Made by a program: the position numbers and the translations under genes. A model generated the notes under the pieces. The model saw only the letters and a program-made list of their open reading frames with translations. It did no database searches and was not told the DNA's origin. From Brachypodium distachyon (Eukaryota; Streptophyta; Magnoliopsida; Poales; Poaceae), in the NCBI RefSeq assembly GCF_000005505.3, contig NC_016133.3, positions 32,264,737-32,328,736 of the forward strand: DNA of 64,000 nucleotides. Direction: 5' to 3'. Positions 36,647 to 47,500 of the stretch are shown here, one piece after another (within the stretch, counting starts at the first letter, position 1; each line of letters opens with the position of its first letter).

Positions 36647-37278
36647 CTGTTTAGCGGCGTCATATCATGTGAATCCGTCATCTTCTTGTACCCCTGCATC
36701 CATTCGTTTACAGCCTTCTGATCGAAATCGTGCAACTTAAACGCTTCACCGGACAATTTGCAAGAAGACGCCCGCTCTCTGGCCCAACAGTGCGTGCAAA
36801 TTTTCAGAAAACCCCAGCCACAGTATATCTCCCAATTCCTGATTCCCCACGGCACACCACGGCGGCACCACGGCCAGGGACGGCGAGTCTGCTTGGGCAG
36901 AGACGGGGAGAACTTGCTTGCCCTTCCCCCTCCTGACTTCAGGATGCAAGTGGAGTATGCATCCTGCGACGGAGTCTGCGCTGGAGACCTGGCCTAGGCA
37001 ATCCGGCGACGGCAAGCTGCGACGGTAGGCGGCCATCTCGTCTCGGCAACATCAGCTAGATGAAGATAACTGTAGGCGGTGGCCACCATCCCGTGATGGC
37101 AGTTGCCAGCATTCAATCGAGACCCGATTAGGCGGCCACCACATCCTGACACTTCTTTCTAGAGATCTTCCTCTTGTGTATTGTTTCGGATGTGACCGAA
37201 AATGTGCTGGCGAGTCAAAATTTCTGAAGAAATTGAATATCGTTGAGGCTAATAATATTAGGTGTTTCTTGGTGATAC

Positions 37279-37568
37279 ATGCTGCAATTTGGTTTACAAG
37301 GCTGGTGTGTCGTTTGCTTTGATCAACAATACAGGAAGGTGATCATAGCATCAGATTGTCTGAACGTGGTCAGGTCATCAGCATGGCTGGACAAATCTCT
37401 TGGAAGATCATTATCCAAGACATCAAGTCAATTGCAGCTAGCTTTGAGTGTAGATTTTTTTTGTCTATTCCTTTTGTCTTTGTTAAAGGATGGTGTCAGT
37501 TAGATCAGCTAACCAGGTTGCGGGATATGATTCATGTATCAGGCCTTGTTGTGAACCTGAGTTCCTGA
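37279..37568 (+). pseudogene. Captured RNase H-like fragment (LINE RVT_3 type)
   Basis: Two overlapping frames give VIIASDCLNVV and then, after a frame shift, WKIIIQDIKSIAASFECRFF and FVKG. This order (D-C-L-x-V-V, then a short helix, then F-x-x-V-x-R) is that of the RNase H domain at the C-terminus of plant LINE-type proteins and related host genes. It lies in the middle of the MULE and has no start or complete domain. Confidence 0.5.
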
Positions 37569-37869
37569 TGTAACAAATAGTTCAATGAATGAAAAGCTGG
37601 CTATTTTCTTTACACTTATAAAGACCGGAGTTGGTGGTCGTCAATTCACCCAAGACTGCTCTGTAGCTTGTTAGATGTGATCGTCACTTGACTGCCACCC
37701 ATTTCAATGTGGTAAATTATGTCATGATCTTTTGATGGTTTGATGCAGTACTTTTGGGATAATTATTTCTTAAATAAATATTTTTGAGAATTCTTATTTA
37801 GCATAAAATTAGAAAACACGATCACATGAATATTTAAAGTAACTCATACATGTATTATATATTTTAATT

Positions 37870-37897
37870 CCGTAGCAAAGCACGTGCATTTAGCTAG
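37870..37897 (+). mobile_element. Degenerate Helitron-like 3' terminus inside the MULE
   Basis: CCGTAGCAAAGCACGTG, then CATTTAG and CTAG followed by T. It has the same order as the intact Helitron ends in this window, with stem mismatches. The 5' end was not located. Confidence 0.4.
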
Positions 37898-39036
37898 TCA
37901 AAAAAAGAAGAAGAAGAAGAATTATGATGCTCTGCTGCTAATATTTTGCACATGATACACACTAGTAGCAGCTAACAGCCCAAATAACTGATAAATCAAT
38001 GAGCTGCAATAGAATAAAAGGATGAGCTTACAGGCTGACAAAAATACTTTCTAGTACACACATTTGCCTCAGGCGGCAGCTGTTGTTCCTTGGTAAAAAA
38101 TTTATCCCAGGTGCCAATTGCTACTTGCAATATATATTAGGATTGAATGAGTCAGGCTATGGTATCAGGTTTATGTGAACTCAAAAAAGGATGATGAGTC
38201 GTTTATTCCATTCCAGATGCATGAATTAGCAGAGAATAACATGAAACAAATGTGACAAAAACACAAGTTCTCATCGATTACAAAAATTCAGTAGATAATG
38301 TTTTTGCTATTATCCCTAAAAATGAAGTTGGTACTAATAACTTATAGGGTGTATAAATTCATGAGTTTAGGATAACTCAAGGCCATCATAAAACACCATT
38401 CGTCTGCATGAGTTTTGGACAACTGAAGTCATTTTCGTAGTGTTATCGAACTCCATGTCTCCATGTGTCCAACCAACTGAACTCACGATCTCCAGGTGGA
38501 GAATTTTGGTAAAATAGAGAAGGGCAACGGTGATTGGTCTCTTGATGGCCCGATGGGAGAGCATACTCCACGTTGCACATCCTGAACTCAGGAGGGGGAC
38601 GAGGGAAAACAGATTCTCTCAGTCTCCTTCCAAGCAGACTCGCCGTCCCTGGCCGTGGTGGCCGCCATGAGAAGATCGATCTCAGTGTCTGCCGTCTGAT
38701 ACGAGAGGCTTTGGTTGCCGTAGGGAATCAGGAATTGGGAGAGATGCTGCGTCTGGGGGTTTCTGAAAAATTTGCACGCACAGTTGGGCTAGAGGGCGGG
38801 CGTCTTTTTGCAAATTATCTTGTGAAACGTTGGAGTCGGACGATTTCGATCGGGAGGTTGTAAACGAACGGATGCAGGGATGCAAGGAGACGACGGATTC
38901 ACAGGATATGGTGCCCTGTTTAGCTCCTAGTGTTTTTTGGTGCCGAAAGTGTTTTCTTTATTGATTCAGGAGTTGTTGTTGTTCATGCAATAAGGAGGAA
39001 TTTCCTATAAGGAGGAATTTGTCTCAAGGTGGATTT

Positions 39037-39469
39037 TGTTAGATTGTGATCCAAATTTCAGGGGCCCGAAGTTCCGGCCCAACTTCTGGCCATTCCAAGT
39101 GTCGGAAGTTCCGGCCCAACTTCCGGCCGAACCTCCGGTCGCTCTCTGTTACTTCTCGAGAAAATACCCAACTTGCTGCGGAACTTCCGGATATTCAAGA
39201 ATTACCGGAACTTTCGGTGTGTCCGTTACGGATCTGACTTGCCCTAATGCTCCTGCTATATATATCCCTTGTAAGCCGCCGTTTTGGGATGAATTGAGTT
39301 CGTGAAATCTCTCAGGCGTTGTAAACACTCCCATATAGTGAAGTTTCGCTGGCTGGCGCCCGTGGTTTTTTTCTCTCGTTGTTTGAGAGTGTTTTCCACA
39401 TTAAATCCGTGTGTCCTTGTGTTGTGATTTCTTCTTCGTTCTTCGTTCTTGCTTGTCGCGTTCATAATA
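39037..39469 (+). mobile_element. Right LTR of the Ty1/copia element
   Basis: 433 bp from TGTTAGATTGTGATCC to GCGTTCATAATA, preceded by the polypurine tract AAGGTGGA. It is uninterrupted and so serves as the reference for the split left LTR. The expected terminal CA has become TA. The flank TAATC cannot be paired with a left duplication because the left LTR abuts another pol fragment. Confidence 0.9.
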
Positions 39470-39570
39470 TAATCTACGTGAGACCCGCTCTTCTGGCTTC
39501 TAATCCCCGACCATTTAGGTTCCTCGTAGCTCCTTGTCCGGGTAGACATGTTCCCGCGGCCGCCCGCAAG

Positions 39571-40113
39571 CTATTGTTCGTCTGCGACCCCATCCGCGAC
39601 AACCCCTCTCTCTCCGCGGTCCCGACGAACATGTCCGTGGACTAACGCATTCCAGGAGAAGGCACTGGTCCGGGGCAAACCGTCGGGCCAGAGTAGGGCA
39701 TCATCGGCAGCGCCGACAATGAGGTAGTGCTCAACGAGCCTGGCCAGGAGAAACTCGTTGGAGTCAAGGCCGTAGACGCGGAGGTTGGCATGGATCCGGC
39801 GAGCGTGCGCTAGGGAGTGGCAGGCGGAGAGGAGAGCGACGAATGCGGAGGGGCTCGCGGGGACGCCACGGTGGGATAGGTGGTCGAGGAGGGAGAGGGC
39901 GTGCGCGTTCTTGGTGTCCGGCCGGAGCTCCGCCTGGCTCGTGCGGGGAGCGGCTGCGGCCGCGGTGTCGGCGTCGACGAGGGCGCGGGAAGGGGATCTC
40001 ACGGGTTTGAGAGGCTTGAAAGGTTTGGAATGGAGAAGGGGGCTAGAGCGTAGAAAATGAGGGTGGTTCAGGACGGCGAGAGAGGAGGAGGTCGAGGCCA
40101 CGGCCACGCCCAT
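39571..40113 (-). pseudogene. 5' fragment of a PLS-class PPR gene
   Basis: From the ATG at 40113 the minus strand encodes MGVAVASTSSSLAVLNH, a Ser/Pro/Arg-rich organelle transit-type N-terminus. PPR-like repeats follow (ALSLLDHLSHRGVPASPSAF, LSACHSLAHARRIHANLRVY, ALLWPDGLPRTSAFSWNALV). About 180 codons are present where complete PLS proteins have 500 or more, and the frame stops at 39571. It starts just inside a MULE terminus (40220-40372), as expected of a captured 5' gene end. An upstream in-frame ATG at 40236 lies in the terminus itself. Confidence 0.75.
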
Positions 40114-40219
40114 GGCGAGTGTCGGGTTTTGGAGGGAAGAAAGGAACCGTGGATTGGATAGACAGGTGGACGACTTGTCCACGTTGGCGCCACGGTGGCA
40201 CCAACAGGTGGACCCCCGT

Positions 40220-40372
40220 GTCAGTTTTACCGTCAAAACGAACTCAACTGGGAAATCACTGCGTGGGAGTACCTCCGGCCCGAAAAACGGTGGTGATTTG
40301 AATTTTTTTCAAAAAAAGTGGTTTTTCTAGATAAGCGCCTCAAATGTGGTGGTCTTGCGTAATTTTTTCTTT
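40220..40372. mobile_element. Single MULE terminal inverted repeat
   Basis: Read on the minus strand: AATTACGCAAGACCACCACA, then CACCACCGTTTTTCGGGCC, then CCCAGTTGAG..CGTTTTGACG. It is the same family as both ends of the element at 21654-23045. The partner end to the left of the PPR fragment was not found; a copia LTR lies at 39469. Confidence 0.7.
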
Positions 40373-40442
40373 TATTATTATATGTAGTAGTTTTAATATC
40401 ATCAGTACTAATTTCATCTATATATGTAAGCATTTTCATCTA

Positions 40443-40557
40443 CTCCCTCCGATCCTAAATTATTGTCGAAATATTACATGTATCTAGATGATTTTTAAGA
40501 ATAGATATTTCCATATTTGGACAGATTTGAATCAAGAATTTAGGATCAGAGAGGGAG
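40443..40557. mobile_element. Stowaway MITE
   Basis: CTCCCTCCGATCCTAAATTA after TA, and AATTTAGGATCAGAGAGGGAG before TA (40558-40559). Length 115 bp; arms complementary. Confidence 0.88.
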
Positions 40558-40934
40558 TATTATATATGAAATGGCTATCGTTTGTATGTCCCTTTTTGTG
40601 TGTGCGTGCTTGCGTGGGTGTGCGTGTGAAATGGGTCGTCCCGCTGGATGAAATGCCCGACCCAAACGGAAAAGACCGGATTATACCTTTTTTCTATTCG
40701 GCCCACGACCCAAACAGACCAAAATGACCGAAAAAAACGATCCGTTTGGGTCGCGCCGTTGGAGTTGCCCTTAGATATTGCTGTGAGAGAACATAGTAGC
40801 TGGATGGAACGGTATTGCGGAAACGGGACCGTGCGACTGGGTCTATCGCGTCAACGGAACTGTGCACTGAGAAAGGGATGTCGTGGAAGCGTGAGAAGCC
40901 AAGAAAATCCTTGGGAGGCTGCTACTTAGATATA
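40558..40934. other. Possible PIF/Harbinger-like terminus
   Basis: Sequence such as CCCGACCCAAACGG, then GTTTGGGTCGCGCCGTTGGA and GTTGCCCTTA resembles Harbinger-type ends and the region near 735-772. It was not bounded on both sides. Confidence 0.3.
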
Positions 40935-41119
40935 CTTCCTCCTTTCCTAAATAATAGATATACCTCCTCCGTTCCTAAATATTTGTCGCTGTTTTAGTAC
41001 AAATTTGCGCTACTTCCTCCTTTCCTAAATAGATATACTTCCTCCGTTTCTAAATACTTGTCGCTGTTTTAGTACAAATTTGCACTAAAACAGCAACAAG
41101 TGTTTAGAAACGGAGGGAG
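40935..41119. mobile_element. Clustered, partly duplicated Stowaway MITEs
   Basis: Four left-type ends (TA followed by CYTCCTCC) start at 40935, 40963, 41013 and 41038, but only one right end (CGGAGGGAG) occurs, at 41111-41119. The innermost copy, 41038-41119, is a complete 82-bp hairpin. A block with CTTTCCTAAATA ... TTTGTCGCTGTTTTAGTACA is repeated in tandem at a spacing of about 78 bp. Confidence 0.8.
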
Positions 41120-41510
41120 CAGATAGATTAGCAGAAGTCCCTTAACTTAGATTCCACGTTCACCATAAAAAGTTTACCAGCCACATACTAGCGATTTGCA
41201 CCTAATAAATTTCGAGAAACCATTAAAAAATGGTGTATAGAGAGTTCACATTGATTGCCAACAAAAATTACATAAATCACTTACATAAATCACACGGATC
41301 AGTTCACATTGATTGCCCATCGGCTCAAAAATTACATACATCTTCTAAAAAGTTCTTATTACAAACACAAACATGCCCAAAACAATTGGGCTGATTTTGA
41401 ACTAGCCAACAACAAAGAGCTTCTGCCTCTCGGCAGCAACACAAGCACCCAACACCTGACATAACGAGATTTCAAAGTAGAAAAGCCTTACTGCAGCTGT
41501 CATGACAGTT

Positions 41511-44500
41511 TCAGTTCCTGTATTCATCTGGCCGGTTATGCTGGTAGTCACCTTCCTCATATGCCTCGCCTTCCTCAGGGACTTCAGGTTCTGCATCGTT
41601 AGGCTGTCCCAGATAATTGTTTGCCATCTTACTGTGCGAATTATCACGCTTTGAGCGCTCAGTCTCATGCCCATGTCCTTGGCTATAACCATACTGCTCA
41701 TGGCTTCTGTGCTGGTTATAGCTGGGGTCACCATTGCCATAATCAGCATCACTCTCCTGAAAGTGACCACGGTCATGTTCATGGCGTGCACGCTTGTAAT
41801 CTCGGTCTCGGTCCCTGGCAGGGTCCTGCTCATGGCTCACATGCTCGTAATCTCTGTCACGATCCCTGCCCCTGCCATGAGAACGCTCACGTTTCCTGTC
41901 CCTATCCTGGTCTCGGTCCCGACCATGATCCTTGTGCCTATCTCTATCACGGCGGTCACGCCCGCGGTCTCTCTCCTGGTCCCGTTCTCGATCCCTGTCC
42001 CGAGTCCTCTCACGATCTCTATGGTGGTGCTTCTCTTCCCTTGGATCACGATCACGAGTCCTGTCATGGGAGCGTTCACGGGTTCTCTCATCACGATCTC
42101 TTTCCCGCACTCTTTCACGCGATTTCTCACGATCCCTGCAGCAGAAGCATTATGGTGTCAAAGAATAACAAGCATCAAAGTAAGATGATAAATTTAAGGA
42201 TATTAAAGGCTTACCGATCTGCAGGACGATCATCCCTCCTAGGCTCTTCTGATCTAGGGCGCCCAGCAGCATTCTGCTGCTCTCTGATAACAAAAACATA
42301 TTAGCACAAGGAACTAATAAGATAATCCAACATAGTAACAGCAGTAATACCCTAAAAATCCACATGTTATGGCACCACCATCTATACACGCAACAACGAC
42401 CATGGTTATATATAAAAATACTGCAGTATATCGAACATACCTAAAGTGCAATAATATCAAACTTCAACGTAAACCAAATGATGTCAAAGTCCCTCTAGAT
42501 CAGTAAGACATAAAAGTATAACAGACAAATAGAGCAGAAGACAAATTAGAGCGAAAAATGCTGCAACAAACAAACAAATTCAGTAACATACAAGAAATTT
42601 GTCAATTAACTATACAAGTTCTTAACTCATTCTAAGAATAAACAATTCTTCAAGTTATCAGAACAAGAAAATAAATATACCTAGCAGAATGCTTCTGGGA
42701 GGCATCTTCACCACCAATCCTGCTTGATCCAAGTCCACCACCCAATCTCCTGGGACGCCAATTTGGAACAGTTCTACCACGTTCCACGTCAACCAGCACC
42801 CTCTTGTTGTCCACTTTTCGCCCATCAGCTTGCTTGTAAGCACCTAGTGACAACCAAAAAAGGGCCGCGAATTGGTCAGGCATCAGCAAAACGAACGAAC
42901 ATGCATTGGACATGCTGACCACAAACTTACTTTTCATGTCCCGAGTGTGCACATACTCTACGAATGCATATCCTCTAGGTTTATTTGTTACCTTGTCAGT
43001 TACAAGCCGAACCTGCAAAGCTCAAAGATAGTAATCAGGGATTTTTCAGAAATAAAGCTGCATTCGACTTAAATACTAGTGGTTATCATTACATACAGTA
43101 GTTTGGCTAAAAACATATTTTATGTTGCACGACAGGAAGGCATTAGCCTAACTAGCCGTGCTAACCTTGCATGTGTAGAGCTTCCACGTGAGGATTGAAA
43201 TCCAGCACACATGAACACAGTTCGAGGCAAAGCGGAGTCTGGCAGATTGGCGTATTGTTGAAAAATATATTGCATACCCCCTTACCAGGGAACTTAAGGG
43301 AAAAAATATTGTATGGCAGAGACTAAATACTATACCAAATTGCCCTCTCCGACTTCCGTATAATTTGTTCAACCTTTGTGATCAAGACAAACAAAATAGC
43401 AAGAACAATTACATGAATCAAGGTGATATAGGGAGGATGGATGAGTATTCCTTACACGAAGGGAAATGGAAGAATCCTCAACTCTAGGAGTTGAGAGATG
43501 GCATTAGCAATATATTTTTCTGATGTTTTCTCCATGAGAAGAAGAACTTGGCAGCATCACTAGTACCTTTAATAGCTCATGGAAAGTAACTATGAATACT
43601 ACACTCACAAGCTGACCTAAAGTCTCGAAATGTGGAAATCTCCTGCAGATAAGCTGCCTTTATAAAAACATAAAAATCATCTACGCTTACTTTTGACATT
43701 GTAACAACTCTTCACGCTTGTCTGCTCCAGCTAATCAATATAGGAGATTTGTCGGACAGGAAATAATAACCATAGAAGCCACCACTACCTTTGCTGCCTT
43801 TGGCAGAAGCAAATTGTTTGTTCTGTCCCTCGGTAATTCTGACATTATATAGAGACTGATACTAAGAAAGCTAGCATCAAACTTACCTGTTCATGCACAT
43901 TTGTTTTACCAGAAAAATCTTCCAGTCTTCACATGTTCTACGAACTGTGCACAGATTAAGATGGCTTGCCAATGATTCAGTGTGAACACTAACTTAATTA
44001 CCACAAAATCTGAACTCCATTTACCTACCCACGGAGTCATTAAGGTGTATCAACCTCCCTAGTGGACATCTAATTCTCACATGATTTAAAGATGTGTTAC
44101 ATGGAGAAATGGTTCAGGACCTCCCAAGACGATTGATGCCTATATAAGCTATTGTGGAGAAAACAATACATGTATAAACCAAAGCAAGTGTTTTGTCAGC
44201 TCTGAAACATATAGTAATAGCGCTATCGCTAAAAACAAGAGAAAGAAATTTTCTTCTGAAAAAAAAAACCTGCAGAATTTTCCCAAAAAAAATAAACAAT
44301 AAAGCAAAAAAAGTACACCTTTTAGAAAAGCTTGTAGTGTTGAAAGTTTCTTATCCTGTACGATGTAACTGTGCAAGCAACAAGAGAAAACCTAGAACCA
44401 CTCATTCCCATGTAGCACATTGTCACAGGGTCAAGAACTACAAGGACGATACATAAGATGGTGAAGCAAAAATTTCCGCAGATTTCACCCATGATGGTTT

Positions 44501-47500
44501 ACCAATTTTAGAATAATTGAAAACCTTACCAATGAGGAATAACTTCACCTGCACTGGGATTTGCCATGTATACTTACCCTTTTAATAGGTCCATAAGCTT
44601 CAAAGTCCCTTTTAACCTTCTGCTCGGATGTTTCGTAGTTCTGTAAAAGTTACGGAAATTCAGTGAGCATCAAGTCACAAAACAAAAACAACTCATCGGC
44701 TATGTTGCCTTCACAGAACTAAAGGATGTCTAAGTCATGCAGCAAATATACTCACAAGTCTTGCAACAAAGAGTGTTTTGTACGGATCTCCAGTGACATT
44801 GGGGTCATTTTGCGGGTCATCTATATGAAACAATTTCAAAATAACAATGTTACTATATCCGTAACGGAAAAGGGGCACTGTGGCTTATTTTTGGCTTTTA
44901 GAAAATAACTTACACTTCTGAAGCTCTTCAGCAACCTTAGCTGCACCTTGCTCAAGCTTAAGTTGGCGAATTCTATCCTTCTTTTCAGCCTGTATACACA
45001 AAATAAAATACTAAAATCAGAAAGAGTAGAAACAAATAGAAGTATAAAACTGATAACCTTGATAGGGAGAACATGAGTAACATACTTTATGTATTAATAT
45101 CATTAACAAGGGACATACTTTGTGTAGAATATTTCTTTAATTTTTACAAGCTTAAAAAAATCGCTTGAAAGAAGGGGATCATAACTTTTCAAAGTGCAAA
45201 CAATGGAATCGAAAATTCACTTATTTATCATCTACAAACTAAATTTAGATGTAAATATGGCATCAAGATATTATCTTTGCATTATCTGATTATTTCACTA
45301 GATCAATGCCAAATTGTTTGTGCTTCTAGCACACATTGTTATCAAAATTCACATATTAACATTGATACCTTAACAATTCGATGCCCAGCAAGTGTTTGCT
45401 ATACAAGGTTAACAAATAGGTTTTCCTCTGACAACTATATCTACTACTATAAACACACAGTTTACCCATGGCTCACCGTCCACTCGTTCTGGACCGTCGG
45501 ATCCAATCTGCACCAATGCCTCAGATTATCCCGAGCGGAAAAAAACCTCCCACGCGAACGGAAAAAAATAATCCGAAATAAACAACCCACGTCGCACGCG
45601 CACGGCGCACCCCTCTGGCCCTCTCTTCCTCCAACCGCCGCCGGTTTCTGGGATCCGCACGCCGCTCACCCACCACCGGCCGCACGCGCGGCCGTCTCTT
45701 CCTTCAGCCACCGCCGGTCCATTCGCCCAGCCACCGCCGTCCTCTCCCGCAGAGGAGGGATGCCGCCACCGCCGCTGCCCCCTGGTTGCGCACCACCGAC
45801 CTCGCCCGTAGATGGAGGGGCACCGCTGCAGCTGCCCCCTCCTGGCGACAGCAGCAGCTCGCGGTACAAAGGCCCGAGGAAGCGTCAACGAGGAAGGGGA
45901 TTTCGTGCTGGAGGCGCAAGGCGCTCCTTGATGGTGGATCAATTGAGGAAGCTCCCTGCATTTCTCCCAGGCGACCTTCTTGCTAGCAGTCAGGTAAATG
46001 CAAAAATTTATATGCTTCCAGCTTGTCCAATTCATTATTGTCTTCTGAATCAGGTTGCACTATTATTTCATCCATTTAGACTGGTGATGAGTTTCATGAA
46101 ACACTACAACGGCTGCATGCAGGAGGGGGGGGGGGGGGGGGGAGGCACGACTTTCTGAATGACCAGTCTAGCATCAAGAAGTAACTGTCTTGGTTCTTTC
46201 ATGCAATGATGCTAGCATGGAGGTGTGAGATTATTCTGTTTTGTGGGGTGGACACTGGACACAGCACAGCACACACCTAGTTGTAGGAACTAACCACACG
46301 GCAAATGTCAGGTTATCTCTTGCTCCAATCGTGAATTATTAAACGGCATCTTCACGATCCAACTAAGTTTAGGATAGCCTGTCGTCTTTATCTTACTACA
46401 GCATAATTTATTTGTGACTACTTGCAGCAATCGAGACCACAACGTTACTTATGTTGTCTCTTATCCATGGTCTATTGGTCTGAATGCACAGGGATCTTGA
46501 CCCTCAAGTCCCAAATAATTAAGTGACTATGTGCAATATCACCACATATTAACTCGTTTGCTGGCATATGATATGTTTGGCTTGACACACCTTACTGTGA
46601 TGGTACCTGTAGGATGCAATGGAGGGCCACACAGAAGTGATATCGCTGGAAACAGGTGTGGAGAACTCTTCAATCCATGTTTCGAAAAAGCGGAAAAAAG
46701 CGGGCGCTTAAGCGCCGATTAGAGCGAGGCGGAGGCAAAACGCCTCCATTCTGGCCTGCGCGCTCGATTGAGCGGTACGCGCGATTAAGCGGTCCACTTA
46801 ATTTTTGAGCGCGCGGAAGCGGGCGCTGAAGCGTCGATTTTCTGGAAATGCGCCAGGGACGCGGTTGGGTCGGCGCGCGCGGGCGGGAGGAAAATTTCGG
46901 GCCGCACCCTGGAGGGGAAATTTTGGGGTCGCAGATACGTGCGGCATCGCAGGGGATCGACTACTCCTCGGGTCGATACAGAGAACAGGGAGAGAGAGAG
47001 AGAGAGAGAGATAGAGAGAGAGATCTCAGAGACGGCGGCGCCATTGAAGCCGTCCCGCGCGCCCCCGGCGCAGATCAAGCCCCTCCGCCGGTGCAGGTCC
47101 TCCCTGTCGCCGGTCAGACTTCTCCAACGACCGCGCCTCCCTCCTCTTCCTCCACACAACCTGATTCCCCTCCCCGTCCGTCCGTCCAGATTGAGATTCC
47201 CATCCCCTGTTCGAGTGTTCGTACTTCGTCCCCGACCTGGGCTTTGAGTGAAGCTCTTCCTCGCCTCAGGTAATTGCTGCTGCCTGCTCCCTTGCTTCAT
47301 TCCCCTACTTGCTGCCAACAGGATAGGAAAAACACACAGAATTTTGGTTCATGTGTGCCAGAAATTCTACATTTTGAGCTGTCCGTACAAACGCTTAAGC
47401 ACCGCTTAAGCGCGATTAAGCGTGAATTCCTCTAATCGGAGCCTCGCCGATCGCTTACCGCTTACCGCTTTTTTGAACCATGCTTCAATCATAGAATAGA

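Larger units (their letters stand above)
36656..38915. mobile_element. MULE (Pack-MULE-like) with 9-bp target duplication
   Basis: A 2260-bp element with terminal inverted repeats of about 350 bp (left GAATCCGTCATCTTCTTGTA, ACGCCCGCTCTCTGGCCCAA; the right arm is the complement with changes). It is bounded on both sides by the identical 9 bp CTGTTTAGC (36647-36655 and 38916-38924). The parallel copia fragment at 24038-24046 carries the same 9 bp once, uninterrupted. This confirms the ends and the Mutator-type duplication. No transposase was seen. The core holds a captured RNase H-like piece and a Helitron-like end. Confidence 0.93.

Noticed and set aside
41621..42304. 227-codon frame opposite the RD/RE-rich exon of U1-70K
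   Set aside because: It is the antisense shadow of a low-complexity repeat; the minus strand is clearly the coding strand.
45277..46158. 293-codon plus-strand frame inside U1-70K intron 3 as a gene
   Set aside because: It starts outside the Helitron, crosses its 5' end and a poly-G run; only the part at about 45590-46000 looks coding and is treated as a captured fragment.
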